From assembly GCF_002237595.1 (NCBI RefSeq), contig NZ_CP022529.1, positions 248,001 to 312,000 of the forward strand: a stretch of DNA of 64,000 nt, given 5' to 3'. The position numbers and the translations under genes are program-made. The notes under the pieces are model-generated. The model did not search any database. It worked only from the letters and a program-made list of their open reading frames with translations, and was not told the origin of the DNA. This stretch comes from Labrenzia sp. VG12. Its GTDB lineage: Bacteria > Pseudomonadota > Alphaproteobacteria > Rhizobiales > Stappiaceae. Below, piece after piece: positions 43,152 to 51,932 of this stretch; the stretch's first letter is position 1; the number at the start of each line of letters is the position of its first letter.

Positions 43152-44333
43152 TTATGTGTTGTCTTCGAGGCTTTTCACCCTGTTGAGTTCTTCACCGGAC
43201 AAGCCGAACTGAACCAGATTGGAAAACATGGTAATGCCGGGCATCAGAAGGTCGTCGGGAAAATCATAGTCGGGGTTGTGCAGGTCGGGCAGGGTTTCGC
43301 CGGCTCCCAAACCGAACATACCGCCTTTAAAGCGATTGGTGAGTTCGCCGAAGTCTTCCCCCCAGCGAAACGGCTTGTCGATCAGCAAAAACTCTGCCTC
43401 TGCCTGCACAGATGCCGCCTTGATCATGTCGAATGAAAGCTGGCTGTTGGTGTTGGCGGCAAACTCCTCCCGGGTTTCAAAGTCGAACGCCAGGCCATAG
43501 TCATCAGCCAGGTTTCGCGCAAAAGCTGACAGGTCATCCCACATGCTTTCAACGACGGCACCTTGTGCGGCTCGCAAGGTGAAATGCACTTCACCATATC
43601 CCGGGCAAACGCCTGACGCCTGAACGCCCATTTCGGTGTAGACCGGGACAATCAGCGCATAGGCCGCCGGCGTGTCGTAATTCGCCTGGATCTGCCGCGC
43701 CTTCAGGGTCAGTTCCGCCATGGCAAAGGAGGGGCTGGCGCCGGTTTCCGGTTGTGCGCTGTGGGCTTCCTTGCCGGAAAATGTCACAGCTACATATTTC
43801 ACCGCCGAGGCAAAGGTTCCGGTCTTGCAGATCACCGAGCCCTTTGAAAATCCCGGCAAATTGTGCAAGGCGAAGACATAGTCGGGCTGGATCTGTTTGA
43901 AGTTCGGATGCAGGCAGCAGTTTCGTGCGCCTGTTCCAGTTTCTTCGTCGGGCTGAAACAACAGGACGACGCGCCCCTTTGCGGGCCGCTCGACGAGTGT
44001 CTGGGCAAGACCTGCCAAAATGGCCATATGTCCGTCATGACCGCATTTGTGGCCGACGCCGTCGTACTGCGACCTGTAGTCGATGTCGCTGTTGATTTCA
44101 TGGATCGGCAAGGCATCCAGCTCCGCGCGGATCATCACCGTCTTTCCGGAAGCCGAACCATTGTAGACGGCCGCAAAACCGGCCCCATCCAGCTCAATAA
44201 ACTCGTCTGGCGCAGCATGCTCGGCCAGAAAGGCACGCATGTGCTTTGCCGTTTCAAACTCTTCGCGTGACACTTCCGGGTGAGCATGCAGCCAATGGCG
44301 CAGTTGGACTAACTGGTTGAGATCTATCGCCAA
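43152..44333 (-). CDS. M20-family amidohydrolase (aminoacylase/hippurate hydrolase-like)
   Basis: 393 residues from a TTG start with AGAGGA upstream. The metal-binding set is visible: GHKCGHDGHMA near residue 98, DEETGTGARNC near 136 and FALHNLPGFSKG, all features of the IAA-Leu/hippurate/N-acetyl amino-acid hydrolase clade (M20D). These release amino acids from N-acyl derivatives in the cytosol. It lies in the same orientation as, and 151 bases after, the acetamidase/formamidase gene, next to a Dpp-type importer, so an imported N-acylated compound is a likely substrate. Confidence 0.9.
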   Translation of the reverse strand: MAIDLNQLVQLRHWLHAHPEVSREEFETAKHMRAFLAEHAAPDEFIELDGAGFAAVYNGSASGKTVMIRAELDALPIHEINSDIDYRSQYDGVGHKCGHDGHMAILAGLAQTLVERPAKGRVVLLFQPDEETGTGARNCCLHPNFKQIQPDYVFALHNLPGFSKGSVICKTGTFASAVKYVAVTFSGKEAHSAQPETGASPSFAMAELTLKARQIQANYDTPAAYALIVPVYTEMGVQASGVCPGYGEVHFTLRAAQGAVVESMWDDLSAFARNLADDYGLAFDFETREEFAANTNSQLSFDMIKAASVQAEAEFLLIDKPFRWGEDFGELTNRFKGGMFGLGAGETLPDLHNPDYDFPDDLLMPGITMFSNLVQFGLSGEELNRVKSLEDNT

Positions 44334-44445
44334 GGGTCAGGGTCCTCTTGAAACGGGGCGGGAGAATTTTGACTGTCGTCAGCGTTTCTGGATGTTCACT
44401 TAGTACTGCTGTTCGAACGCGCCACGCAACAGCAACGCGGGCAAG

Positions 44446-44464
44446 CCGGGCGAAAGTCGCCCGG
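44446..44464. other. Perfect hairpin between two hydrolase genes
   Basis: CCGGGCGA (44446-44453) pairs with TCGCCCGG (44457-44464) around AAG, 20 bases beyond the stop of the leftward acetamidase gene. No T tract follows in that direction; it may stabilise the transcript end or attenuate expression of the M20 gene. Confidence 0.45.
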
Positions 44465-44484
44465 ATGTTTATCCATGAACCGGT

Positions 44485-45435
44485 TCAGCCCAGCACGATC
44501 CGGGGAAAGTAGAACGAAACGACCCAGTTCGGGGCGTCGACGATTTCGGAGATCCTCAGGTCGCCACAGACGGAACAAAGCATATAGGCGTCGTCGGCCG
44601 ACATTGACGTCATTCGGGTCAGGTGCTCGATCATGCCGCTGACGCTGTCCCTTGCTGCACTCGCAAGGTCCGGGCCGATGCCCGTTGTGACTTCGTAGCC
44701 GCGTTTATCCAGATGGCTGGTGACAGGGCCGGGCACGGTGAAACGGGGAAATGGCGGAGCTCCGCCCTTGATGACGTCCAGTGAGACGACAGCATCCATC
44801 GCACTTTCAATCGCCGTACCGCAGACTTCCCCATCCCCCTGAGCGGCATGGGTATCGCCAAGGGAGAGCAATGCCCCGGGTACTTCGACCGGCAGATAAA
44901 GCGTTGCACCCGCTGCCAGATCGCGAATGTCCATATTGCCGCCAACCCTGCGCGGCGGAATGACCGAATGGGGCCCAGGGTCTTTGGGGGCAACACCGAT
45001 CGTGCCAACAAACGGCTTTAAGGGCACCTGGGCCAGATCCGAATAAACGGCCGGCTGGAGCGCGCTGGTTTCATATTGCCACAGCTTCAGGGCCGGGTGT
45101 GGAAACTGATCCGCCAGGAGACCGAAACCTGGCAGGATCGCGGTCCAGCCGAAACCGCTCGGCACAAATTCTTCGATGTGCACCACAAGCGCATCGCCGG
45201 GGTCTGCCCCGTCCACGTATATCGGTCCTGTCACCGGATTGGCGCATTCCGGACGCAGCGTTGCGATGTCGGCGAGCGTGCTTTTGTCGGTAAAGTGTCC
45301 TCCTGCGGCATCCTTGCACTCGACCAGCAATCGGTCGCCGGGTTTGGCAAATTGAACCGGCTCGATCGACCGGTCCCAGCCGAAATGCGTGTGGCATCGA
45401 TGAATGGTGTGAGCCGCAAGGCCATGCGTGCTCAT
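44485..45435 (-). CDS. Acetamidase/formamidase family protein
   Basis: 316 residues. HTIHRCHTHFGWDRSIEPVQ near the N-terminus, the Gly/Asp-rich VDGADPGDALVVHIEEF, and DTHAAQGDGEVCGTAIES are hallmarks of the FmdA_AmdA fold. The enzymes hydrolyse formamide, acetamide or related short amides to ammonia and acid in the cytosol. The start overlaps the stop of the GntR regulator gene as ATGA (45432-45435), coupling the two. The cluster suggests catabolism of an imported amide. Confidence 0.93.
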   Translation of the reverse strand: MSTHGLAAHTIHRCHTHFGWDRSIEPVQFAKPGDRLLVECKDAAGGHFTDKSTLADIATLRPECANPVTGPIYVDGADPGDALVVHIEEFVPSGFGWTAILPGFGLLADQFPHPALKLWQYETSALQPAVYSDLAQVPLKPFVGTIGVAPKDPGPHSVIPPRRVGGNMDIRDLAAGATLYLPVEVPGALLSLGDTHAAQGDGEVCGTAIESAMDAVVSLDVIKGGAPPFPRFTVPGPVTSHLDKRGYEVTTGIGPDLASAARDSVSGMIEHLTRMTSMSADDAYMLCSVCGDLRISEIVDAPNWVVSFYFPRIVLG

Positions 45436-46223
45436 CCGTCTTGCTCCCTGTCGGCCGGCCCAAGGCGGCCCGGCGACCGCATGGCGGCGCGCTCAAGCAT
45501 GTATTTTTCCGCTTCCATCATGTGTCCGCGCATAATCATGCGACACAGCTCGCCGTCTCCGGACTTCATCGCCCTGAGCAAGCGGACCTGATAATGCAGC
45601 CCGGTTTCGCGCAAGGCCGGATTGGGCTCTTTGTAGATTGACCGGCACACGGTCATGTCTCGCAACAGGCTGAGCAGAAAGCGGCAGGTAAAAGCGAGAA
45701 TCGGATTGCCGCAATGACGGGTCAGTTCCTCGTGAAAGTCCAACTCCGCCAGCCGCTGCGCATATTCTTCTTCAGCCGTTCTGGGTTCGTCTTCATAAAG
45801 CCGGATACAGCCCTGAAGAGCTTGAAAAGCCTCTTCGGTCAGACTTCCGGCGACGGAAGCTGCCAGTTCCGGTTCCAGCTGCTTGCGCAATGTGTAGATA
45901 TCTGAGATTGACGGCGGATTGAACAGAAACAGGTTGTCCAGAAGACCGATCGCCTCTCCAGGTTCGACGGCCGATACGAAAACGCCTCCACCCGGTCCGC
46001 TTCTCGTCGAAATGAGCCCCTGAAACTCCAGGACTTTCAACGCTTCCCGCAGCGTGCCGCGGGATACTTTCACGGCATCCGGCAACAACCACTCAGCGGG
46101 AATTCTGTCGCCCGGTTGCAGCCCGGCCGCCACAATTTGCTCGCGGATCTGTTGAGCCACCATATCGGGGCGGCGCTGCCGCTTCCGTGGTTTTGTTTCA
46201 GACGCCAGGTCGAGGTTTTTCAT
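45432..46223 (-). CDS. FadR/GntR-family (FCD) transcriptional regulator
   Basis: 263 residues from ATG 46223; a TTG at 46253 is an alternative. The winged helix spans about 12-80 (VAQQIREQIVAAGLQPGDRI, PDAVKVSRGTLREALKVLEF). The FCD sensor domain follows with ELDFHEELTRHCGNP, whose Asp/His residues normally bind metal and a carboxylate ligand. It likely controls the surrounding amide/peptide genes and is itself in their operon, coupled to the acetamidase gene and 33 bases from the ABC ATPase gene. The ligand is not deducible. Confidence 0.9.
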   Translation of the reverse strand: MKNLDLASETKPRKRQRRPDMVAQQIREQIVAAGLQPGDRIPAEWLLPDAVKVSRGTLREALKVLEFQGLISTRSGPGGGVFVSAVEPGEAIGLLDNLFLFNPPSISDIYTLRKQLEPELAASVAGSLTEEAFQALQGCIRLYEDEPRTAEEEYAQRLAELDFHEELTRHCGNPILAFTCRFLLSLLRDMTVCRSIYKEPNPALRETGLHYQVRLLRAMKSGDGELCRMIMRGHMMEAEKYMLERAAMRSPGRLGPADREQDG

Positions 46224-46256
46224 AGCCGGATGAACTTGTTTGCCTGTTCCCAAAGC

Positions 46257-47267
46257 CTATGCGCGAGTCAGCGGATGATAGCAAGCTGCCACATGGCCGG
46301 CGCCTTGGCCGGACGCTTCCCTCCGCGCCGGTTTGGACGCCAGGCACACATCCGACTTGCGCCCACACCGGGCAGCAAAGGCGCATCCCGGCGGCGGATT
46401 GTAAGGATCGGGCAGCTCCGCGTCCGCATCCTCCGACATCAATTCGTGCCGCCCGGGGGCTGGCGCGGAGCGCATCAATAGCTCCGTATAGGGGTGCAAC
46501 GTTTCGGTAAAGACATCCGTGGCCGTGCCAAGTTCGACAAGCCGCCCGAAATACATCACCGCAACCCGGTCGCTGACGCTCTCAACCACCGACAGGTCGT
46601 GACTAATGAAGACATAGGTCAGACCAAATCGATCCTTCAAGTCATCCAGCAAATTCAGGACCTGCGCCTGTACGGAAACGTCGAGCGCCGACACCGGTTC
46701 ATCCAGCACAACAAGCTCCGGTCCTGCGGCCAGAGCGCGCGCGATTCCGATACGTTGCGCTTGTCCACCTGAAAACTCGTGCGGATACCGATCCAGAAAT
46801 TCCGGCGCCAGATTGACCGCGTCCAGCAATTCGGCCAGCCGCTTCTGACGCCCCGTGGCATCGAGATCCGTCAGGTGTTTGAGGGGCGCTTCCAGAATGG
46901 TTCTGATCGTCTTGCGGGGGTTCAACGAGGCGACCGGGTCCTGAAAGACGTACTGAACCTTGCGTGCCAGGGCCGTGCGATCCGTTTTCGCCAGCGCCGC
47001 CAAATCCTCGCCGTTAAACGTGATCCGGCCGGCCGTCGGCAGGTCAAGCCCGACGACCAGCCGGGCCAGGGTGGACTTGCCGCAACCGGATTCGCCGACG
47101 ATACCAAGCGTCTCGCCTTGCCGCACCTCCAGACTGAGGCCCTGAACGGCGTGGACAGCCGGCATCCGTCCCCCAAGCAGCTTGCGACCGCCGCCAAAAA
47201 CCCGTTCTACATCGGCAATCGACAGGAGCACGCTGTCTTGCAATTCATCCATGGCTGACCTTGTCAT
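46257..47267 (-). CDS. Oligopeptide/dipeptide ABC transporter ATP-binding protein (DppF/OppF-like)
   Basis: 336 residues from ATG 47267, which overlaps the previous stop as ATGA. Walker A is GESGCGKS, the signature is FSGGQAQRIGIARAL, Walker B is LVVLDEPVSALD, and the switch His is in FISHDLSVV. The C-terminal PPGCAFAARCGRKSDVC is the oligopeptide-specific extension with a Cys cluster. It is one of two ATPases of the Dpp-type importer here; the other is fused to a permease. Confidence 0.94.
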   Translation of the reverse strand: MTRSAMDELQDSVLLSIADVERVFGGGRKLLGGRMPAVHAVQGLSLEVRQGETLGIVGESGCGKSTLARLVVGLDLPTAGRITFNGEDLAALAKTDRTALARKVQYVFQDPVASLNPRKTIRTILEAPLKHLTDLDATGRQKRLAELLDAVNLAPEFLDRYPHEFSGGQAQRIGIARALAAGPELVVLDEPVSALDVSVQAQVLNLLDDLKDRFGLTYVFISHDLSVVESVSDRVAVMYFGRLVELGTATDVFTETLHPYTELLMRSAPAPGRHELMSEDADAELPDPYNPPPGCAFAARCGRKSDVCLASKPARREASGQGAGHVAACYHPLTRA

Positions 47268-49201
47268 GCCGGTGCTCCTGGCGTGAGGGGATAAAGACAC
47301 CGAACACTGTGATCCTCAGATGTTGTGGCCAGGTCGATATGGCCTGTTCTGCATTCGGATCTGACCTTCGAGCACCGGTCGGCAAAAGCACATCCTGCAG
47401 GCAGGTTGTTGACAACCGGTGGCCGGCCCTCGATGGCATCAAGTCGCCGTCCGGGCTCACCAAGCACAGGGACGCATTCGATCAGCTTTGCCGTATAAGG
47501 GTGCTGCGGATTGGACAGAACATCGTCTGCCTTGCCGGTTTCAACAATCCGGCCCGCATACATGACCGCGACCCGGTCGCATAAGGCAGACACAACTCCA
47601 AAATCATGGGTGATGAACAGGATCGCCGCATTGCGCTCCCGCCGCAGCTGGTTCATCAGCGTCAGGATTTGCGACTGGACTGTCACATCAAGCGCTGTGG
47701 TGGGTTCGTCGGCAATAAGAAGCTTGGCGTCATTGGCAAGCGCCATGGCGATGCACACGCGCTGTCGCATCCCGCCCGACAATTCGTGAGGATAGGCAGA
47801 CAGGCGCTCAGCCGGGTTGGGAATCCGGACCAGCGACAGGAGTTCGATCGCCTTGTCCCGGATTTGCGCGGCGGAGAGCGGCTGATGGGTGCCGATCGCC
47901 TCCTTGAGCTGATCGCCGACCGTGAACAGGGGATGCAAGGTCGAGAGCGGATCCTGGAAGACATAGGCCACGGACCCGCCGCGCAGCTCACGGATCCGGG
48001 TGTCGGATGCGGCAAACAGATCCTCTCCCTCAAGAAAGGCGGCTCCGCCTGCAATGCGTCCAGGCGGTGTGGGAACCAGTCCCATGATGGACATGGCGGT
48101 CACCGATTTTCCGGAGCCCGACTCCCCGACGAGCCCCAGGCATTCGCCCTCTTTCAGATTGAGATCAACACCGCCGACCGCCTTGTAAACCGATCCGCCG
48201 ATCTGGAATTCGGTGCGCATGTCGCGCACATCCAGGACACCGCCATTGGCGGACGGTGCCGGAACGGGCTCTCCGTTCCGTTTGACCGCGGTGCGTGCCA
48301 TCGGGCGCGTTAACGATCCGGAGCGCAGGCGCGGGTCCAGAACGTCGCGAACGCCGTCGCCGAACAAATTGATGCTCATGACAAGGATGAAGATCATGAC
48401 GCCAGGCACAATGGAAACATGCGGGGCGGTGAACAGGATCTTGCGGCCTTCGCCCAGCATGGAGCCAAGATCCGCTTGCGGCGGCTGTGCTCCCAGGCCA
48501 AGGAAGGACAAGCCTGCCGTTTCAAGGATCATCCAGCCAACCGTTGTCGACATGGTGATCACAATCACCGGCAGGACATTGGGCAGGATTTCGATGAACA
48601 GGATCTGCGCGGGCGATTTCCCTGAAAGCCGGGCAGCGTCAACAAATTCCCGACGAGACAGGCCCAACGTGATCCCGCGTATGTTCCGGGCAAAGAAAGG
48701 GATGTTGACGAGGGCAATGGCGTAAAGCGCATTGAGTAGACCGGGCCCCAGAACCGCGACAATCGCGAGGGCCAGCAGGATATATGGAAAGGCCATCACC
48801 ATATCGATCCCGCGCATGATTATGGCATCGACCCGGCCGCCGGCGTAACCAGCGACCAGCCCCAGAAGAGACCCGAAAAACGCCGCGATGATCGTTGCGG
48901 ACAAGCCAACGGCAAGAGAAACCCGCGTGCCCCAGATCAGGCGTGACAAAAGATCCCGGCCCAGGTGATCCGTGCCAAGCAAGTGCCCGTCACTGAAAAC
49001 CGGAAGCAGGCGGTTTGCCGGAGCCGTAACATCCGGGTTGGCCAAGGGCAGCAGCGGAGCTGCCAGCGCAATCAGGCAAACAGCGATCAGGATGACCAGT
49101 CCACATGTCGCCAGTGTGTTGTTCAACAGAAGAGAGAAAGTACCGGGTCTTGAGACTTTCGCAGAAGACTTCGCCGGCGTGCTCAGTGCAGTGTCCGTCA
49201 T
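47264..49201 (-). CDS. Fused ABC permease-ATPase (DppC-DppD) of a peptide-type importer
   Basis: 645 residues. Residues 1-290 are a DppC-type permease: LLGTDHLGRDLLSRLIWGTR near 75, six hydrophobic spans and the EAA loop (EFVDAARLSGKSPAQI). A short linker precedes a complete ATPase from about 315 with GESGSGKS, LSGGMRQRV, LLIADEPTTALD and ITHDFGVV, then the RCSKVRSEC oligopeptide extension. DppC and DppD are normally separate proteins, so the half-transporter is fused. The ATG shares one base with the stop of the DppB gene (TGATG). The chain is continuous with no frameshift evident at the join. Confidence 0.93.
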   Translation of the reverse strand: MTDTALSTPAKSSAKVSRPGTFSLLLNNTLATCGLVILIAVCLIALAAPLLPLANPDVTAPANRLLPVFSDGHLLGTDHLGRDLLSRLIWGTRVSLAVGLSATIIAAFFGSLLGLVAGYAGGRVDAIIMRGIDMVMAFPYILLALAIVAVLGPGLLNALYAIALVNIPFFARNIRGITLGLSRREFVDAARLSGKSPAQILFIEILPNVLPVIVITMSTTVGWMILETAGLSFLGLGAQPPQADLGSMLGEGRKILFTAPHVSIVPGVMIFILVMSINLFGDGVRDVLDPRLRSGSLTRPMARTAVKRNGEPVPAPSANGGVLDVRDMRTEFQIGGSVYKAVGGVDLNLKEGECLGLVGESGSGKSVTAMSIMGLVPTPPGRIAGGAAFLEGEDLFAASDTRIRELRGGSVAYVFQDPLSTLHPLFTVGDQLKEAIGTHQPLSAAQIRDKAIELLSLVRIPNPAERLSAYPHELSGGMRQRVCIAMALANDAKLLIADEPTTALDVTVQSQILTLMNQLRRERNAAILFITHDFGVVSALCDRVAVMYAGRIVETGKADDVLSNPQHPYTAKLIECVPVLGEPGRRLDAIEGRPPVVNNLPAGCAFADRCSKVRSECRTGHIDLATTSEDHSVRCLYPLTPGAPA

Positions 49202-50145
49202 CAGCGCAGCCTCGGATCAATAATGGTCTGAATGACATCGGCCAGCAGATTGAAAAACACATAGGCCGCCGCGACGACGAGCACGCCCCCTTGCACAAGC
49301 AGCAGGTCACGGGTGGAGATGGCCTTGACCAGCATGGAGCCGATGCCCGGCCACTGGAACACGGTTTCGATGTAAACGGCCCCGCCTATGACGAAACCGG
49401 CCTGAATGCCGATCACCGGAATAACGCTCACCAGCGCAGCCTTGAATGCATGTTTGTAGATCACCTTGTTTTCGGAGAGACCCTTGGCGCGCGCGGTCCG
49501 GATGTAGTCCTGACGGAGCACCTCCAGCATGGCTGTCCGGGTCAGTCTGGCAATGACCCCGGTCGCAACGACGGACAAGGTCAGGGCAGGCAAGGCGAGA
49601 TGATGGAGAAGGTCCGGCAGGTCCCCACCGCCATAGATGGCGTACATACCGGACGCCGGAAACAGTTTGAGTTTCACGGCAAAGATGAGGATCAACAGAA
49701 GTCCGAGCCAAAAGGATGGCGTTGAAATGCCGATCAGGACGAGGAGCGTAATGATCTTGTCGGTCCAGCCGAACTGTCTCACGGCAGAAACGATACCGGC
49801 CAGAAGTCCGAAGACGGAACACAGGACCAACGCGGTGCCAGCCAGAATGAGAGTTGCGGAAAAACGCTCCAGAACTTCGTCGAGAACCGGGCGGTTGAGC
49901 GTATAGGACCGGCCGAGGTCGCCCTGGAACAGATTGCCGATCCAAATGACGTATTGCTCCAGAAGGGTCTTATCCAGCCCGAGATCCTTGTTGAGCTTGG
50001 CAACGTTCTCCGGTGTCGCGTAAGACCCCAGAATGGCCGTTGCCGGGTCCCCAGGGATCATGGCCATGATCATAAAAACGATGATCGTTAGACCGAACAG
50101 GACCGGAATGGCGGCCAGAAGGCGTTTGGCAATGTAAGCGCCCAA
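49201..50145 (-). CDS. Peptide-type ABC transporter permease (DppB-like)
   Basis: 314 residues from TTG 50145, selected because GGGGGA is six bases upstream and the protein then starts at the usual LGAYIAKRLLAAIPVLFGLT; a GTG at 50184 would add 13 residues. Six hydrophobic spans are present and the EAA loop reads LRQDYIRTARAKGLSENKVI. It pairs with the fused permease-ATPase to form the membrane pore. It lies 84 bases after the binding-protein gene. Confidence 0.93.
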   Translation of the reverse strand: MGAYIAKRLLAAIPVLFGLTIIVFMIMAMIPGDPATAILGSYATPENVAKLNKDLGLDKTLLEQYVIWIGNLFQGDLGRSYTLNRPVLDEVLERFSATLILAGTALVLCSVFGLLAGIVSAVRQFGWTDKIITLLVLIGISTPSFWLGLLLILIFAVKLKLFPASGMYAIYGGGDLPDLLHHLALPALTLSVVATGVIARLTRTAMLEVLRQDYIRTARAKGLSENKVIYKHAFKAALVSVIPVIGIQAGFVIGGAVYIETVFQWPGIGSMLVKAISTRDLLLVQGGVLVVAAAYVFFNLLADVIQTIIDPRLR

Positions 50146-50229
50146 GGCATTTCCCCCTCTTGTGCCCGAGCTGGGCAAAGACACGTGTCCCGGCAGACCC
50201 GAAGGTGCACCGGGACAGAGATCACAGTC

Positions 50230-51789
50230 TTACTGTGGCTTCTTGACGTCCTGAAGCATCAGGAAGAAAGACGGCTGCAGCTTGAAGTCTTCGACGGAAG
50301 CCTTTGTTACAGCATTTTGCTTCCAGTTGGCGACGAAGACCCAGGGTGCGTCTTCCTGAACGACCTCCTGCATCTCCTTGTAGAGAGCGGCGCGTTCGGC
50401 CTGATCCGTCACCTGGCGGGCTTTTTCAAGCAGCTCGTCCACCTTGGCGTTGGAATAGTAACCGGAGTTGAAACCACCCTTGTCAGGGAAAGCTTCGGTA
50501 CGCAGCGCCAGGAACGGCAGTGTGTCCGGATCGTTTGTCATCCAGGCCATTTCTGCCATCGCGGCCTTACCTTCAAGACCCGGGTTCACCTTGCCGAGGA
50601 AGGTGTTCCACTCGTAGGTCTCGATCTTGACGTTCATGCCAACGGCCTGCAGGTCGGCCTGGATGGCCGTGCCCATGGCAACCGGGTCGAGCATGCCGGA
50701 ACCGCCTTCGGTGACGTAGAAGGTGATTTCCTCGCCGTTGTATCCTGCTTCCTTCAAGAGCGTCTTGGCCTTTTCAGGATCATAGGGATATGGCTCCAGA
50801 CCTTCGTTGTACGCCCAGGCGAATGCCGGCGGGGTCGGTCCAGCGGCCACGTCCGCAGTACCCTGCAGGATGTTTTCAACCAGTGCCGTCTTGTTGATGG
50901 CGTAGTTTGCTGCCTGGCGGGCTGCCTTGTTGTCGAACGGAGCTTCCTTGGCATTCAGGATCAGGAACCAGACGTGAGGGCCTGCCTGCTCCAGAACCGA
51001 GAAGCTTGCATCGGACTTGAACTGCTGCAGGCTGTCCGGCGGAACTTCGACCATGACATCCAGACCGCCTGATAGCATTTCCGCGATGCGGGTGTTGGCG
51101 TCGGTGATCGGGCGGTAGATCAAGGCTTCCAGCTCCGGCGCACCGTCCCAGTAATTGGCGTTCTTGACCGCTACCACCTTGGCATTGGCTTCCCATTCGC
51201 CGAAGGAATAGGCACCTGTTCCGGAAGGATTCCGGCCAAAGTCCTTGCCGTGCTGTTTCACTGCTTCCGGTGAGACGATCAGTCCGGTCGGATAGGCGAG
51301 GTTGGACAGGAACGGCGCATAAGGTGCATTCAGTGTGAATGTGACAGTGGTGTCGTCATCTGCAGAAACGTTTTCGACAGCGGAAAAGAAGAACGACAGC
51401 GGGAACGGTCCCGTGTCATGGTAGGGGTGTTCTTCATCCAGCATGCGATCGAAGTTGAATTTCACCGCCTCCGCGTTGAACGGTGAGCCGTCGTGGAACG
51501 TCACCCCCTCGCGAAGTTTGAATGTGTAGGTCTTGCCGTCGTCTGAGATTGTCCAGCTTTCGGCCAGCGCCGGCTCAACTTCGAGCGTTCCATCTTTGTA
51601 GCGGACAAGGCCGTCATAAAGATTGACCAGAATACGGAAATCATTGACCGCGGTCACCGCATGCGGGTCCAGAGACTTTGGTTCCGCAATTTGCCCGACG
51701 ACCAGGACATTGGGTGGAGTTTGCGCCTGCGCCTGTGGCGCCAACGCAAGGAAGGCCGAGGCAAGCGCCGCGGCTATCAGTTTTTTCAT
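50230..51789 (-). CDS. ABC transporter solute-binding protein, family 5 (peptide/nickel/glutathione type)
   Basis: 519 residues from ATG 51789, which has GAGGGG seven bases before it. The signal peptide MKKLIAAALASAFLALAPQA is clear, and the mature protein starts with VLVVGQIAEPKSLDPHAVTA. The sequence YTFKLREGVTFHDGSPFNAE is the family-5 signature. It binds the substrate in the periplasm and delivers it to the DppB/DppC-DppD pore. The gene is first in the leftward operon, divergent from the M20-type hydrolase gene at 51933. Confidence 0.94.
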   Translation of the reverse strand: MKKLIAAALASAFLALAPQAQAQTPPNVLVVGQIAEPKSLDPHAVTAVNDFRILVNLYDGLVRYKDGTLEVEPALAESWTISDDGKTYTFKLREGVTFHDGSPFNAEAVKFNFDRMLDEEHPYHDTGPFPLSFFFSAVENVSADDDTTVTFTLNAPYAPFLSNLAYPTGLIVSPEAVKQHGKDFGRNPSGTGAYSFGEWEANAKVVAVKNANYWDGAPELEALIYRPITDANTRIAEMLSGGLDVMVEVPPDSLQQFKSDASFSVLEQAGPHVWFLILNAKEAPFDNKAARQAANYAINKTALVENILQGTADVAAGPTPPAFAWAYNEGLEPYPYDPEKAKTLLKEAGYNGEEITFYVTEGGSGMLDPVAMGTAIQADLQAVGMNVKIETYEWNTFLGKVNPGLEGKAAMAEMAWMTNDPDTLPFLALRTEAFPDKGGFNSGYYSNAKVDELLEKARQVTDQAERAALYKEMQEVVQEDAPWVFVANWKQNAVTKASVEDFKLQPSFFLMLQDVKKPQ

Positions 51790-51819
51790 ATCCATTCCCC
51801 TCGTTGTGTTCTGTGATAA

Positions 51820-51833
51820 TTAATCATGATCAA
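51820..51833. promoter_or_regulatory. Near-palindrome in the divergent promoter region
   Basis: TTAATCATGATCAA is a 14-base dyad with one mismatched pair around ATCATGAT. It sits between the leftward binding-protein gene and the rightward hydrolase gene, where a GntR-type operator would be expected. The match to a known FadR/GntR consensus is not strong. Confidence 0.4.
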
Positions 51834-51932
51834 TTGCATCTTCGCAATAATTATTTCATATTGATTTCAATTCTGGCGCGTGGTGAGGCGCTGAAATACC
51901 CGATAAGCGTTTGACACATTGAAGGAAATGAC

